DNA of 64,000 bases from Pseudoduganella lutea (GCF_004209755.1 NZ_CP035913.1:4030001-4094000), one strand, 5' to 3'. Counted from the first letter of the stretch, positions 42,646 through 51,652 are shown. The notes: generated from the sequence alone by a model not told the origin. Translations and numbers: made by a program.

Positions 42646-43734
42646 ATGTCCCTGTCACCCGAAGTGTTGTCCTCTCTCGCCGCCGCCGTCAAGCGGTGGG
42701 GGCACGAACTCGGATTTGCCGAGGTGCGTATCGCCGACATCGACCTGGCGACCGCGGAAGCCGGCCTGCAGGCGTGGCTGGACGCGGGCATGCATGGCGA
42801 AATGGACTACATGGCGGCCCATGGCATGAAGCGCGCCCGCCCCGCGGAGCTGGTGCCGGGTACCGTGCGCGTGATCACGGCGCGCATGGACTACCTGCCA
42901 CCGTCGCACGATGCCGACTGGCGCCTGCGCGAACGGGGGCGGCTGGAAGATCCGAACGCCGCCGTGATCTCCGTGTATGCCCGCGGGCGCGATTACCACA
43001 AGGTGCTGCGCGCCCGGCTGCAGCAACTGGCCGACCGTATCCGCGGCGAAGTGGGCGAATTCGGCTACCGCGTGTTTACCGACTCCGCCCCGGTGATGGA
43101 ATTGCCGCTGGCGGAAAAATCCGGCCTGGGCTGGCGCGGCAAGCACACCCTGTTGATCAACCGCGATGCCGGCTCGATGTTCTTCATGGGCGAGATCCTG
43201 GTCGACCTGCCGCTGCCGGTCGACGCGCCGACGGACGCGCACTGCGGCCAGTGCAGCGCCTGCATCACGGCGTGCCCGACGGGCGCCATCCTCGGCCCTG
43301 GCCGCCTCGATGCCCGGCGCTGCATTTCCTACCTGACGATCGAGCTGAAGGGCAGCATCCCCGAAGAACTGCGGCCGCTGCTGGGAAACCGCGTGTATGG
43401 CTGCGACGATTGCCAGACCGCCTGCCCGTGGAACAAATTCGCCGGGCGTGCCACGCTGCCCGATTTCGACGAGCGGCATGGCCTGGGCAGCGCAGGCATG
43501 GTCACGCTGTTCGCCTGGAGCGAGGACGACTTCAACCGGAACATGGAAGGCAGCCCGATCCGGCGCATCGGCCATGAGCGGTGGCTGCGCAACCTGGCCG
43601 TGGGCCTCGGCAACGCCGCCGCGCTCGGTGCCCGCGGCGATGCCGCCATCGTTGCCACGTTGCGGTCCCGGCTCGACCATCCGTCAGAACTGGTGCGCGA
43701 GCACGTGCAGTGGGCGCTCGCGCAACACGGCTGA
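42646..43734 (+). CDS. queG: epoxyqueuosine reductase QueG
   Basis: A 362-residue QueG that performs the last step of queuosine formation in tRNA, using cobalamin and two [4Fe-4S] clusters. The N-terminal cobalamin domain shows GMHGEMDYMAAHGMKRARP. The ferredoxin-like part has CGQCSACITACPTGAI and the second set CDDCQTACPWN. The C-terminus contains HEAT-like helices (LRNLAVGLGNAAALG, REHVQWALAQHG). The start at 42646 gives the usual MSLSPEVL form; an upstream TTG at 42622 is unlikely. It ends 2 bp before the repeat pair of site B. Confidence 0.95.
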   Translation: MSLSPEVLSSLAAAVKRWGHELGFAEVRIADIDLATAEAGLQAWLDAGMHGEMDYMAAHGMKRARPAELVPGTVRVITARMDYLPPSHDADWRLRERGRLEDPNAAVISVYARGRDYHKVLRARLQQLADRIRGEVGEFGYRVFTDSAPVMELPLAEKSGLGWRGKHTLLINRDAGSMFFMGEILVDLPLPVDAPTDAHCGQCSACITACPTGAILGPGRLDARRCISYLTIELKGSIPEELRPLLGNRVYGCDDCQTACPWNKFAGRATLPDFDERHGLGSAGMVTLFAWSEDDFNRNMEGSPIRRIGHERWLRNLAVGLGNAAALGARGDAAIVATLRSRLDHPSELVREHVQWALAQHG

Positions 43735-43736
43735 GG

Positions 43737-43849
43737 CCGTGTCCACCCTGGGGTCAGCCTCAAAAGTGGACACGGGCTGAACACTGCTTCCGGTTTTTAA
43801 AGATGGGCTCGTGTCCGAAAACGGGGTTGACCCCATGGTGGACACGAGC
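43737..43849. repeat. pair of palindromic repeats at convergent junction (site B)
   Basis: Same family as site A. Unit 1 has arms CCGTGTCCAC (43737-43746) and its complement (43766-43775) around TGGGGTCAG. Unit 2 has arms GCTCGTGTCC (43807-43816) and its complement (43840-43849) around GGGGTTGACCCC. It fills the gap between the convergent queG and CPBP protease genes. No T-run follows. Confidence 0.8.
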
Positions 43850-43861
43850 TCGGCGCTAGCG

Positions 43862-44716
43862 TCAAGGCTTGGCCAGCCACTGGCCGCGCCTGCGGGCGAG
43901 AAGCACCAGCACGATGGCAGCGGCGCTCCAGGCCAGTACGGCGACGATCGATCCTTCGACGCCATAGCCGCCGCCGCTGAGCCATTCCGGGCCGCTGGCG
44001 GTAACCTGGATCCAGCCGCGCGCCGCATGGCCGGAGACGGGAATCGAGAACACGGCATCGAACAGGTAATTCCAGGCGAAATGCATGCCGACCGGTACCC
44101 ACAGGCGGCGCGTGGCGATATAGCCGGCGGACAGGGCCGTGGAAGCGGCGGCCGTGGCCAGCATGCCGAGCACGCTGATGTGCTCGCTCGGAAGGTGGGC
44201 GGCCACGAACAGCGCCCCCGACACCGCCAGCGCGACCGACGTGCCCCACGATCGCTCCAGCAACCGGAACAGCACGGCGCGGAACAGGATCTCTTCCATG
44301 AACGCCACGAACACCTGCTCCGGCAGCGGCACCAGCAGGGCGCTCCAGTGCGCGGTGCCGGTGTACGTGTACACGCCGCCAGCCAGCAGCAGCGTGCTGC
44401 AGGCCACCATCAGCGCGGCGCCCAGCCCGATCCCGGCGCCCAGTTCCCCGCCGGCGCCGGGCCATGTCAGCTCCGCCACGTCGCGTTTCTCGACTTTGCG
44501 CACGTAGAAGCGGTAGCAGGCAACGATCGCCGCGGCGGCCAGCAGGAACGGCCACCCGGTGCGCCATGGCTTCGGCACGATCTCGGACAGCGCCAGTACC
44601 ACGCTCATCGGCACCAGCACCGTCAGGATGCCCAGCACGGTCCGCACGAATCCGTTGGCGAGCAGGCGCTTGCCCAGCGATGGGCGGGGTGGGGCGGAAA
44701 ACGAGGCGGTACTCAT
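43862..44716 (-). CDS. CPBP-family intramembrane metalloprotease
   Basis: A 284-residue multi-pass membrane protein of the CPBP (Rce1/CaaX-like) family. Conserved motifs are EQVFVAFMEEILFRAVLFRL (the EExxxR catalytic motif), ALFVAAHLPSE (second His) and VGMHFAWNYLFD (HxxxN). About eight hydrophobic segments are visible. Bacterial members process membrane-associated peptides or provide self-immunity to bacteriocins; its substrate is unknown. The start at 44716 overlaps the MarR stop by 4 bp, so the two genes are coupled and the MarR protein probably controls both. Confidence 0.88.
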   Translation of the reverse strand: MSTASFSAPPRPSLGKRLLANGFVRTVLGILTVLVPMSVVLALSEIVPKPWRTGWPFLLAAAAIVACYRFYVRKVEKRDVAELTWPGAGGELGAGIGLGAALMVACSTLLLAGGVYTYTGTAHWSALLVPLPEQVFVAFMEEILFRAVLFRLLERSWGTSVALAVSGALFVAAHLPSEHISVLGMLATAAASTALSAGYIATRRLWVPVGMHFAWNYLFDAVFSIPVSGHAARGWIQVTASGPEWLSGGGYGVEGSIVAVLAWSAAAIVLVLLARRRGQWLAKP

Positions 44717-45213
44717 GATTTCTCCTTCTGTTCGTCCAGGGCGCCGGTGGACGTAAGCCGGTTGCGCGCCGCACGGATGCGCGCGCCGAATGGTTGCTGC
44801 TCCAGCGCAGCGATCGCCTGCGCCAGCGTGTCGGATAACGGGTAAGGCAAGTCGGCATCCAGGCTGGCCGCGGCGGCGCTCGTGGCGGCCCAGCATTGCT
44901 GGAGTCGTGGCAGCAGCGCGCTACCGCGGTGCGACAGCCGCACCAGCTTCTGCCGCGCATCGGCCGGCGAGGGCATGGTGGCCACCAGGTCTTCCTTCAG
45001 CATCAGCGCCACGGTCTGCGTGGCGGCAGGCTGCGTGATGCCGGCCGCCGCAGCGATCTGGCCGACGGTGCACGGTGTGCCGGCTGCCAGTGCCCGCATC
45101 ACCGGCGTGTAGCGCGGACGGTAATCGATGCCCGCTTCCTCGTAGGAAGCGGCCACCGCGCCATCGAGCAGCTCGATCAGGTGTCGCAATTGGGTACCGA
45201 GTCCTTGTTTCAT
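44713..45213 (-). CDS. MarR-family transcriptional regulator
   Basis: A 166-residue MarR-type winged-helix protein. The core shows TPCTVGQIAAAAGITQPAAT as HTH, MLKEDLVATMPSPADARQKL as wing (the DxRxK hallmark), and flanking dimerisation helices. MarR proteins usually repress their own operon and respond to small phenolic or oxidising ligands. It is the first gene of a two-gene unit with the CPBP protease (ATGA overlap). A perfect palindrome 15 bp upstream of its start is a good candidate for its operator. Confidence 0.9.
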   Translation of the reverse strand: MKQGLGTQLRHLIELLDGAVAASYEEAGIDYRPRYTPVMRALAAGTPCTVGQIAAAAGITQPAATQTVALMLKEDLVATMPSPADARQKLVRLSHRGSALLPRLQQCWAATSAAAASLDADLPYPLSDTLAQAIAALEQQPFGARIRAARNRLTSTGALDEQKEKS

Positions 45214-45227
45214 GTCCCCATATTTAC

Positions 45228-45239
45228 ATAAGTGCTTAT
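45228..45239. promoter_or_regulatory. probable MarR operator
   Basis: A perfect inverted repeat ATAAG-TG-CTTAT within an AT-rich stretch, 15 bp upstream of the marR-like start. Its size and position suit autorepression by a MarR dimer. Confidence 0.6.
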
Positions 45240-45278
45240 ATATTTCAATAAAAGAAATGGAACCGTTCGCGGGTGTGG

Positions 45279-46013
45279 TTAGTCGCCCAGCAATCTATCG
45301 AGCGTCTGGCGCGGATTGCGCAGGAAATCGAGCGTGACCTGGTAATGCTCGGTGTCCTCGTAATCGGTGCGGCGCAGGCCCTCGGGCAGGCATGCGTAGA
45401 TGCGCGCGTCCGGGTAGGCCATCAGGATGGGCGAGTGGGTGGCGATGATGAATTGCGACCCGGCCTTCACGAGGCGATGGATCTGCTGCAGGGCTGCCAG
45501 CTGGCGCTGCGGCGACAGCGCCGCTTCCGGCTCGTCCAGCACGTACAGCCCCTGGCCGCCGAAGCGGTGCGTCAGCAGGGCCATGAACGCCTCGCCGTGG
45601 GACTGCTCGTGCAGGGAGCGCCCGCCATAGGAGATGAAAGCGTCCGGGCCCAAGCGCTCGAGTTCCGATGCCACGTTGAAGAAACTTTCGGCGCGCAGGA
45701 AGTAGCCGTCGCGCGGGCGCCGGTAACCCCGGGTGACGAGAAGGTATTCGTGCAAGGCTGAATGCGAGGCGCGCGTGCCGAAGTTGAAATTGCGACCGCC
45801 GCCTTCGGCGTTGTAGCCCAGCGCCACGGCGATGGCCTCCAGCAAGGTCGACTTGCCGCTGCCGTTCTCGCCGACAATGAACGTCACGTTCGGATGGAAG
45901 GTCAGCACGTCCAGGTGCTTGACGGCCGGGAGCGAAAACGGATAGTGGTCGAAGTCCGGCACCAGCTCGCGCCGCAGCGCCATGCTGATCGCGAAGGTGG
46001 CGGACAATGCCAT
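45279..46013 (-). CDS. AAA-type ATPase (SMC/RecF-like AAA_23/AAA_21 family)
   Basis: A 244-residue ABC-class ATPase of the small RecF-like group. Walker A is FIVGENGSGKSTLLEAIAV, the signature is LHEQSHGEAF, Walker B with Glu is GLYVLDEPEAALSPQRQL, and the switch His is FIIATHSPILMA. Proteins of this size are frequent in bacteria, usually of unknown function, related to the ATPase halves of OLD nucleases and McrB-like systems. No nuclease is adjacent, so a defence role is not supported. An alternative start lies at 45983 (MALRRE). It has its own upstream region against the response regulator. Confidence 0.85.
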   Translation of the reverse strand: MALSATFAISMALRRELVPDFDHYPFSLPAVKHLDVLTFHPNVTFIVGENGSGKSTLLEAIAVALGYNAEGGGRNFNFGTRASHSALHEYLLVTRGYRRPRDGYFLRAESFFNVASELERLGPDAFISYGGRSLHEQSHGEAFMALLTHRFGGQGLYVLDEPEAALSPQRQLAALQQIHRLVKAGSQFIIATHSPILMAYPDARIYACLPEGLRRTDYEDTEHYQVTLDFLRNPRQTLDRLLGD

Positions 46014-46027
46014 CGTACTTTGCTGTC

Positions 46028-46615
46028 TTATTTCAGCAGGCCGGCCAGTTCGACGGCGGTCTTGACCTGCATCTTGTCGAAGATGTGCGCGCGGTGCACC
46101 TCGACCGTGCGCATGCTGATGCCCAGTTCGTCCGCCACGACCTTGTTCATCTTGCCGGCCAGGATCAGGTCAAGCACCTCGCGTTCGCGCGACGACAGGG
46201 TGGCCAGGCGCGCATGCACCGCCGCATGGGCGCTGGCCTGCTGCGAGCGTTGCAGGCCTTCCTGCACCCTGTCCATCAGCTCGTTGTCGTTGAACGGTTT
46301 TTCAAAGAAATCAAACGCGCCGCGCTTCAACGTATCGACCGCCATCGGCACGTCGCCGTGGCCAGTCAGGAAAATCACCGGAAGGCGCTGCGCCAGGCCG
46401 CGCGCATGCAACTGGTCGAACACGGCCACGCCATTCATGTCGGGCATCCGCACGTCGAGCAGCACGCAGTCGCCGGCCGGGTCGAACTGGCCCGCTTCCA
46501 CGTAGGCCAGGAACTTGGCGCCGCAATCATAGGTGCTGGCGGGAATGGCACGCGACGAGGCCAGCCACGACAGCGAGTCACGGACCACTTCTTCATCATC
46601 GACGATATGCAACAT
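46028..46615 (-). CDS. FixJ/DctR-type response regulator
   Basis: A 195-residue two-component regulator. The receiver has acidic pocket DDEE, phosphoacceptor Asp54 in VLLDVRMPDMNG, the switch Thr in FLTGHGD and Lys in FEKPF. The C-terminal LuxR/FixJ-type HTH contains LSSREREVLDLILAGKMNKV and GISMRTVEVHRAHIFDKMQV. It starts 4 bp after the kinase gene, so the two form one operon. The pair is divergent from dctPQM, so it most likely controls that transporter. FixJ-type output implies sigma-70 promoters rather than the NtrC-type DctD system of rhizobia. Confidence 0.92.
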   Translation of the reverse strand: MLHIVDDEEVVRDSLSWLASSRAIPASTYDCGAKFLAYVEAGQFDPAGDCVLLDVRMPDMNGVAVFDQLHARGLAQRLPVIFLTGHGDVPMAVDTLKRGAFDFFEKPFNDNELMDRVQEGLQRSQQASAHAAVHARLATLSSREREVLDLILAGKMNKVVADELGISMRTVEVHRAHIFDKMQVKTAVELAGLLK

Positions 46616-46619
46616 CTTG

Positions 46620-48617
46620 TTATTTCTCCGTGGTTACTTGCGACGCCGGCAGCGTGAACGTGAATATGGTACCGCCTTGCGGGTTGTCCCGGTGCGTCAG
46701 CGTGCCGCCGTGGAATTCGATCGCCGTGCGGCAGATGTTCAGGCCCATGCCCATGCCCTGCGCCTTCGTGGAAAAGAACGGCGAGAACAGGCGTTCGGCC
46801 ACGTCCTGCGGGATGCCGTGCCCGTTGTCGATCACATTCACGGCCACCTGGCCCGCCGCGGCATCGTGCGTTGCCTCGATGCGCAGCACGCGGCGCGCCA
46901 GGGGCACGGCAGCCATGGCCTCGATGCCGTTGCGCGCCAGGTTCAGCAGCACCTGCTCGATCATGATCCGGTCGGCCCGCACCCGCGGCAGGTCGGCCGG
47001 CAGGGCAATCTGCAGGGATGCCTGGTGCGGGCGGGCCTGCATCTCGATCAGCGCGCGGATGCTGTCGATCATCGTCGCAACGTCCTCGTCGTGTCGCGCG
47101 GGTTCGCGCTTGCGCACGAACTCATGCACGCTGCGGATGATCTGCCCGGCGCGGCGCGCCTGGGTGCCGGCCTGTTCCAGCGCTGGCTTCAGCGTGGCGG
47201 GGTCCACGCCTGGCCGCGCCAGCAGGTTCAGTGCGCCGGTGGTGTAGCTGGAAATCGCGGCCAGTGGCTGGTTCAGCTCATGCGCCAGCATCGAGGCGAT
47301 TTCGCCCATCGTGGCCAGGCGGCTCGACGCCTGCAGCTTTTCCTGGTGTTCGCGGTTCAGCTCCTCGATGCGCTTGCGGTCGCTGATATCGAGGATGGAC
47401 CCCATCCAGCCTGTATGGCGGCCGTCGTTGTCCACCAGCGGCGCCTCGAAGATCAGCACGGGAATCCGGGTGCCGTCCGGTCGCTGGAAAATTGTTTCGA
47501 ATTCCGGTGTCACGGTTCCCTGCAGCACGTTTTGCAGCCGATGCTGGTATTCGGCCATGACTTCCGGCGCCCAGTAGGGCATCGGCGGCGAGCGGCCCAC
47601 CAGGTCTTCCTCGCTGTAGCCCACCATCTGGCAGAACGCCGGGTTCACGTAGGTGATGCGGCCTTCCAGGTCGCGCGCGCGCAGGCCCGTGACCAGCGAG
47701 TTTTCCATGGCGGTACGAAACGCCATCTGCTGGCGGAGCGCCTCTTCCGCTTCCAGCCGCCGCGAGATATGGCCCCACAGTGCCAGCAGGCTCCACAGCA
47801 GCGCCAGCGCCAGCACGATCACCGAGCCCACGAGCAGGTTCGGCAGCAGTTTCGGCGCCGTCTTCACGCTGTCCGTCATCAGCGTGACGACGGCGCCGGG
47901 CAGGTCGAGCGCGCGCTTGTGCGTGTACACGCCATGGCCCGGCCCGGCGGCCGCGCGGCGGGCGAGAATGCGGTCGTCCCGGTCCAGCAGCGTGACCTGG
48001 TTATCCTGCGCGAACCACCATGGCACCATTTCTTCCAGGATCGCGGACAACTGGTACGTGGCCACCAGCGTGCCCAGGTAAGTGGCGCCGCGGTACAGGG
48101 GGTAGTGGTAATCCATCATCATCGCGCCCGGGGTGCCGGACGGATAGGCCGGCTGGGGAGCCGGATCGGCGTAGACGCCATTGCGGCTGAGTCGGGCGCG
48201 CTCGGCCGCTTCCCGCGATGGCGCCGACAGCATGGCCACCGCTGGCGGCGCCTCGTCGCTCGACGCGGCCACGTCATGTTCGGGCGTTACCCACATCACG
48301 CGTTTCAGTTCGAGGCCCGTCTTCAGCTCGCTGGCCATGCGCTCGTGCAGGCGCTTGACCGAGGCGCCGGCCAGGATTTCGTTGGCCACGCTTTTCAAGT
48401 CTTCTTCATGGCGGCCGAGCTGGAAGCGGATGGTCTGCTCGACCCACAGCGTGTCGGCGATCAACTGCTCCTGGCGCTCGTTGCTTTCCATCTGGCGCGC
48501 CTGCCACGGCAACCAGATTAGAATGGCCAGGAACAGCAGAACTAACACAACAGGGAGCAGCCAGCGCGCGGAGCTGGGAAACGGCAGGCGCGCCGCCATG
48601 GAACGAAGGGAGGTCAT
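46620..48617 (-). CDS. DctS-like sensor histidine kinase
   Basis: A 665-residue membrane sensor kinase. One TM helix near residue 25 (LLPVVLVLLFLAILIWLPW) and a second near 290 enclose a periplasmic sensor of about 230 residues with two Cache/PAS-like stretches (VYADPAPQPAYPSGTPGAMM). A cytoplasmic PAS domain (TYVNPAFCQMVGYSEEDLVG) precedes the DHp box LAHELNQPLAAISSY and the catalytic domain motifs NLARNGIEAM, DNGHGIP and GMGMGLNICRTAIE. Together with its FixJ-like partner it resembles DctSR of Rhodobacter, which senses C4-dicarboxylates. The start at 48617 is chosen because upstream codons enter the divergent promoter region. Confidence 0.92.
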   Translation of the reverse strand: MTSLRSMAARLPFPSSARWLLPVVLVLLFLAILIWLPWQARQMESNERQEQLIADTLWVEQTIRFQLGRHEEDLKSVANEILAGASVKRLHERMASELKTGLELKRVMWVTPEHDVAASSDEAPPAVAMLSAPSREAAERARLSRNGVYADPAPQPAYPSGTPGAMMMDYHYPLYRGATYLGTLVATYQLSAILEEMVPWWFAQDNQVTLLDRDDRILARRAAAGPGHGVYTHKRALDLPGAVVTLMTDSVKTAPKLLPNLLVGSVIVLALALLWSLLALWGHISRRLEAEEALRQQMAFRTAMENSLVTGLRARDLEGRITYVNPAFCQMVGYSEEDLVGRSPPMPYWAPEVMAEYQHRLQNVLQGTVTPEFETIFQRPDGTRIPVLIFEAPLVDNDGRHTGWMGSILDISDRKRIEELNREHQEKLQASSRLATMGEIASMLAHELNQPLAAISSYTTGALNLLARPGVDPATLKPALEQAGTQARRAGQIIRSVHEFVRKREPARHDEDVATMIDSIRALIEMQARPHQASLQIALPADLPRVRADRIMIEQVLLNLARNGIEAMAAVPLARRVLRIEATHDAAAGQVAVNVIDNGHGIPQDVAERLFSPFFSTKAQGMGMGLNICRTAIEFHGGTLTHRDNPQGGTIFTFTLPASQVTTEK

Positions 48618-48742
48618 TGTCCGAGGGTAACCAATCTGCTCCGGCGGGATATTGTGGTTTTCCACAGTTGCCCCTTGCCGGGGCGCTCTACAGAATGGAA
48701 CAGCAGGAATAATAAATGCAATTTCTAAATATGGGGACACGC

Positions 48743-49735
48743 ATGAAACTCAAGACTATCCTGGTTGCGCTTGCCGCGACTGCCTGCATCACCGCCAACG
48801 CCTTCGCCCAGGCGCCGATCGTCATCAAATTCAGTCATGTCGTCGCCACCGACACGCCGAAAGGCCAGGCCGCCGCCCGCTTCAAGCAGCTGGCCGAGCG
48901 CGCCACCAACGGCCGGGTGAAGGTGGAGGTCTATCCGAACAGCCAGCTGTACAAGGACAAGGAAGAGCTCGAAGCCCTGCAACTGGGCGCCGTGCAGATG
49001 CTGGCGCCGTCGCTGGCCAAGTTCGGCCCGCTGGGCGTGAAGGAATTCGAGGTTTTCGATCTGCCGTACGCGTTTCCCAACAAGCAGGCACTGTACAACG
49101 TGACCGAGGGACCGATCGGCAAGAGCCTGCTGAAAAAGCTGGAAACGAAGGGCATCACCGGCCTGGCCTACTGGGATAACGGCTTCAAGATCATGTCGGC
49201 CAACAAGCCGCTGTACACGCCCACCGATTTCCGCGGCCTGAAGATGCGTATCCAGTCATCCAAGGTACTCGATGCGCAGATGCGCGCGCTGGGCGCCAAT
49301 CCGCAGGTGCTGGCGTTCTCCGAGGTTTACCAGGCGCTGCAGACAGGCGTGGTGGACGGCACCGAGAATCCGCCGTCGAACATGTACACGCAGAAAATGC
49401 ACGAGGTGCAGAAGTACGCCACGCTGTCGAACCATGGCTACCTGGGCTATGCCGTCATCGTCAACAAGAAGTTCTGGGATGGTTTGCCGGCCGATATCCG
49501 CACCGCGCTCGAAGGGGCGATGCGCGAGGCCACCACATATGAAAAGGCGATTGCCCAGCGCGACAACGACATGGCACTGGATGCGATGAAGAAATCCGGC
49601 CGCACCCAGTTCGTCACCCTCACCGCGCAACAGCAGACCGCGTGGAAGAACGCGTTGCTGCCCGTGCACAAGCAGATGCAAAGCCGCATCGGCGCTGACC
49701 TCGTCAACGCGATCGCGAAGGAAAGCGCGAAGTAA
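48743..49735 (+). CDS. dctP: TRAP transporter substrate-binding protein DctP
   Basis: A 330-residue periplasmic solute receptor of the DctP family. The signal peptide (about residues 1-23) ends ANAFAQ. Family features are IVIKFSHVVATDTPKGQAA, LPYAFPNKQALYNV, GLKMRIQSSKVLDAQMRALG with the ligand-binding Arg, and FSEVYQALQTGVVDGTENPP. The similarity to classical DctP and the adjacent DctSR-like regulators favour C4-dicarboxylates (malate, succinate, fumarate), though aldarates or uronates from the pectin locus cannot be excluded. The start at 48743 has GGGGA upstream. Confidence 0.95.
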   Translation: MKLKTILVALAATACITANAFAQAPIVIKFSHVVATDTPKGQAAARFKQLAERATNGRVKVEVYPNSQLYKDKEELEALQLGAVQMLAPSLAKFGPLGVKEFEVFDLPYAFPNKQALYNVTEGPIGKSLLKKLETKGITGLAYWDNGFKIMSANKPLYTPTDFRGLKMRIQSSKVLDAQMRALGANPQVLAFSEVYQALQTGVVDGTENPPSNMYTQKMHEVQKYATLSNHGYLGYAVIVNKKFWDGLPADIRTALEGAMREATTYEKAIAQRDNDMALDAMKKSGRTQFVTLTAQQQTAWKNALLPVHKQMQSRIGADLVNAIAKESAK

Positions 49736-49743
49736 TGCGCCGT

Positions 49744-49764
49744 GGGGCGGCGTCCTGCCGCCCC
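49744..49764 (+). promoter_or_regulatory. intercistronic hairpin between dctP and dctQ
   Basis: Perfect 8-bp arms GGGGCGGC/GCCGCCCC with a 5-nt loop, 8 bp after the dctP stop. No T-run follows. Such structures usually protect the 3' end of the binding-protein message so that it outnumbers the membrane subunits. Confidence 0.7.
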
Positions 49765-49811
49765 GTTGTTCCTGACGTACCGGCCGCCCGGCCGGCTCCC
49801 GAAAGTCACCC

Positions 49812-50369
49812 ATGAAATTCCTGGACCACCTGGAAGAGTGGCTCATTGCGTCCCTGATGGGCGCGGCCACCTTCATCATCTTCGTGGCGGTGGTGCACCG
49901 CTACCTCTCCGGCTTGCCGATTCCCTGGCTGCAGGACGAACTCATCCAGATCAACACGAGCTGGGCGCAGGAGCTGTGCATCTACATGTTCGTGTGGATG
50001 GCCAAGTTCGGCGCGGCGTACGGCGTGCGCACCGGCATCCACGTCGGTATCGACGTCGTCATCAACCGCCTGTCCGCGCCGTGGCGCAACAAGTTCATCG
50101 TGTTCGGCCTGCTGGCCGGTGCGCTGTTTACCGGCATCGTCGGCGCACTGGGCGCGTCGTTCGTGTGGGACATCGGCCACACCGACCAGACGTCGCCCGA
50201 TCTCGAGGTGCCGATGTGGCTCGTCTACCTGGCGGTGCCGGCCGGTTCCTGGCTGATGTGCTTCCGCTTCCTGCAGGTGATGGTGCATTTCGTGCGCACG
50301 GGCGACTTGCCGAAACACGACCATGCCCATGTCGAAGGCCTCGATGACGAACTGGGAGCCAAGGCATGA
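49812..50369 (+). CDS. dctQ: TRAP transporter small membrane subunit DctQ
   Basis: A 185-residue protein with four predicted TM helices. It begins with an amphipathic helix (FLDHLEEWLIASLMGAATFI), and includes SWAQELCIYMFVWMAKFGAA and VRTGIHVGIDVVINRL, the conserved DctQ core, then a C-terminal His-rich tail (LPKHDHAHVEG). DctQ links the receptor to DctM and stabilises the membrane complex. Its stop overlaps the start of dctM by 4 bp. Confidence 0.94.
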   Translation: MKFLDHLEEWLIASLMGAATFIIFVAVVHRYLSGLPIPWLQDELIQINTSWAQELCIYMFVWMAKFGAAYGVRTGIHVGIDVVINRLSAPWRNKFIVFGLLAGALFTGIVGALGASFVWDIGHTDQTSPDLEVPMWLVYLAVPAGSWLMCFRFLQVMVHFVRTGDLPKHDHAHVEGLDDELGAKA

Positions 50370-51652
50370 ACGCGCTGATCATCTTCACGCTGTTGCTGGT
50401 ATTGATGCTGACAGGCATGCCCATCTCGATCTCGCTGGGCCTGACAGTGCTGACGTTCCTCTTCACGATGACGGAAGTACCGATCGAGGCGGTGGCGCTG
50501 AAACTGTTCACCGGTATCGAAAAGTTCGAGATCATGGCGATCCCGTTCTTCATCCTGGCCGGCAATTTCCTCACGCATGGCGGTGTGGCGCGGCGCATGA
50601 TCAACTTCGCCACGTCGATGGTCGGGCACTGGCACGGCGGGCTGGCGCTGGCCGGCGTGCTGGCATGCGCGCTGTTCGCGGCCGTGTCCGGCTCCAGCCC
50701 GGCCACCGTGGTGGCGATCGGTTCGATCATCCTGCCGGCGATGGTGAAGCAGGGCTTCCCGAAGCGCTTCGGTGCCGGCGTGATCACCACCTCGGGCGCG
50801 CTGGGCATCCTCATCCCGCCATCGATCGTGATGGTGATGTATTCGGTCACGACGAACACATCGGTGGGTGCGCTGTTCATGGCCGGCGTGGTGCCGGGCA
50901 TCATGCTGGCCTTCCTGCTGGGGCTGACGACGTGGGTGCTGGCCAGGAAGCGCGGCTATCCGCGCATGCGCAAGGCGACGTGGGGCGAGCGGCTGGCGGC
51001 GTTTCGCAAGAGTGCATGGGGGCTGCTGCTGATCCTGATCGTCATGGGCGGCATCTACACGGGCCTCTTTACCCCAACCGAAGCGGCGGCGATGGCGGCC
51101 GTGTACGCATTCATCATCGCCGTGTTCGTCTACAAGGATCTGAAACTGCGCCAGGTCGGCAAGGTGCTGCTCGACTCGGCGTCGATGTCGGCGATGCTGC
51201 TGTACATCATCACGAATGCCGTGCTGTTCTCGTTCCTGATGACGAGCGAAAACATTCCACAGGAAATGGCGGCCTGGCTGACGGCACAGGGATTGGGGCC
51301 GGTGGCGTTCCTGCTAGTGGTCAACCTGATCCTGCTGGCGGCGGGCAACTTCATGGAACCGTCGTCGATCGTGCTGATCATGGCGCCAATCCTGTTCCCG
51401 GTCGCGGTGGCGCTGGGTATCAATCCGATCCATTTCGGCATCCTGATCGTGGTCAACATGGAAGTGGGAATGTGCCATCCGCCGGTGGGGTTGAACCTGT
51501 ACGTGGCCTCCGGCATCACGAAGATGGGCATTTCGGAGCTGACCGTGGCCGTCATGCCATGGCTGCTCACCATGCTGGCTTTCCTGATGCTGGTGACATT
51601 CGTGCCAGAAATTTCGCTATGGCTGCCACGGCTGGTCTATGGGCAAGTGTGA
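50366..51652 (+). CDS. dctM: TRAP transporter large permease DctM
   Basis: A 428-residue DctM with about 12 hydrophobic segments, the Na+-coupled translocation subunit. Typical features are TGMPISISLGL near the start, FFILAGNFLTHGGVARRMI, AVSGSSPATVVAIGSIILPAM, TSGALGILIPPSIVMVMYSV, FTPTEAAAMAAVYAFII and the C-terminal HPPVGLNLYVASGI. The start at 50366 overlaps dctQ as ATGA. The three-gene dctPQM unit ends here; no T-tailed terminator follows immediately. Confidence 0.95.
   Translation: MNALIIFTLLLVLMLTGMPISISLGLTVLTFLFTMTEVPIEAVALKLFTGIEKFEIMAIPFFILAGNFLTHGGVARRMINFATSMVGHWHGGLALAGVLACALFAAVSGSSPATVVAIGSIILPAMVKQGFPKRFGAGVITTSGALGILIPPSIVMVMYSVTTNTSVGALFMAGVVPGIMLAFLLGLTTWVLARKRGYPRMRKATWGERLAAFRKSAWGLLLILIVMGGIYTGLFTPTEAAAMAAVYAFIIAVFVYKDLKLRQVGKVLLDSASMSAMLLYIITNAVLFSFLMTSENIPQEMAAWLTAQGLGPVAFLLVVNLILLAAGNFMEPSSIVLIMAPILFPVAVALGINPIHFGILIVVNMEVGMCHPPVGLNLYVASGITKMGISELTVAVMPWLLTMLAFLMLVTFVPEISLWLPRLVYGQV

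Noticed and set aside
45279..46013. Anti-phage defence ATPase
   Set aside because: The ATPase resembles the OLD/RecF type, but there is no nuclease, methylase or effector gene next to it and the flanks are housekeeping or transporter regulation genes.
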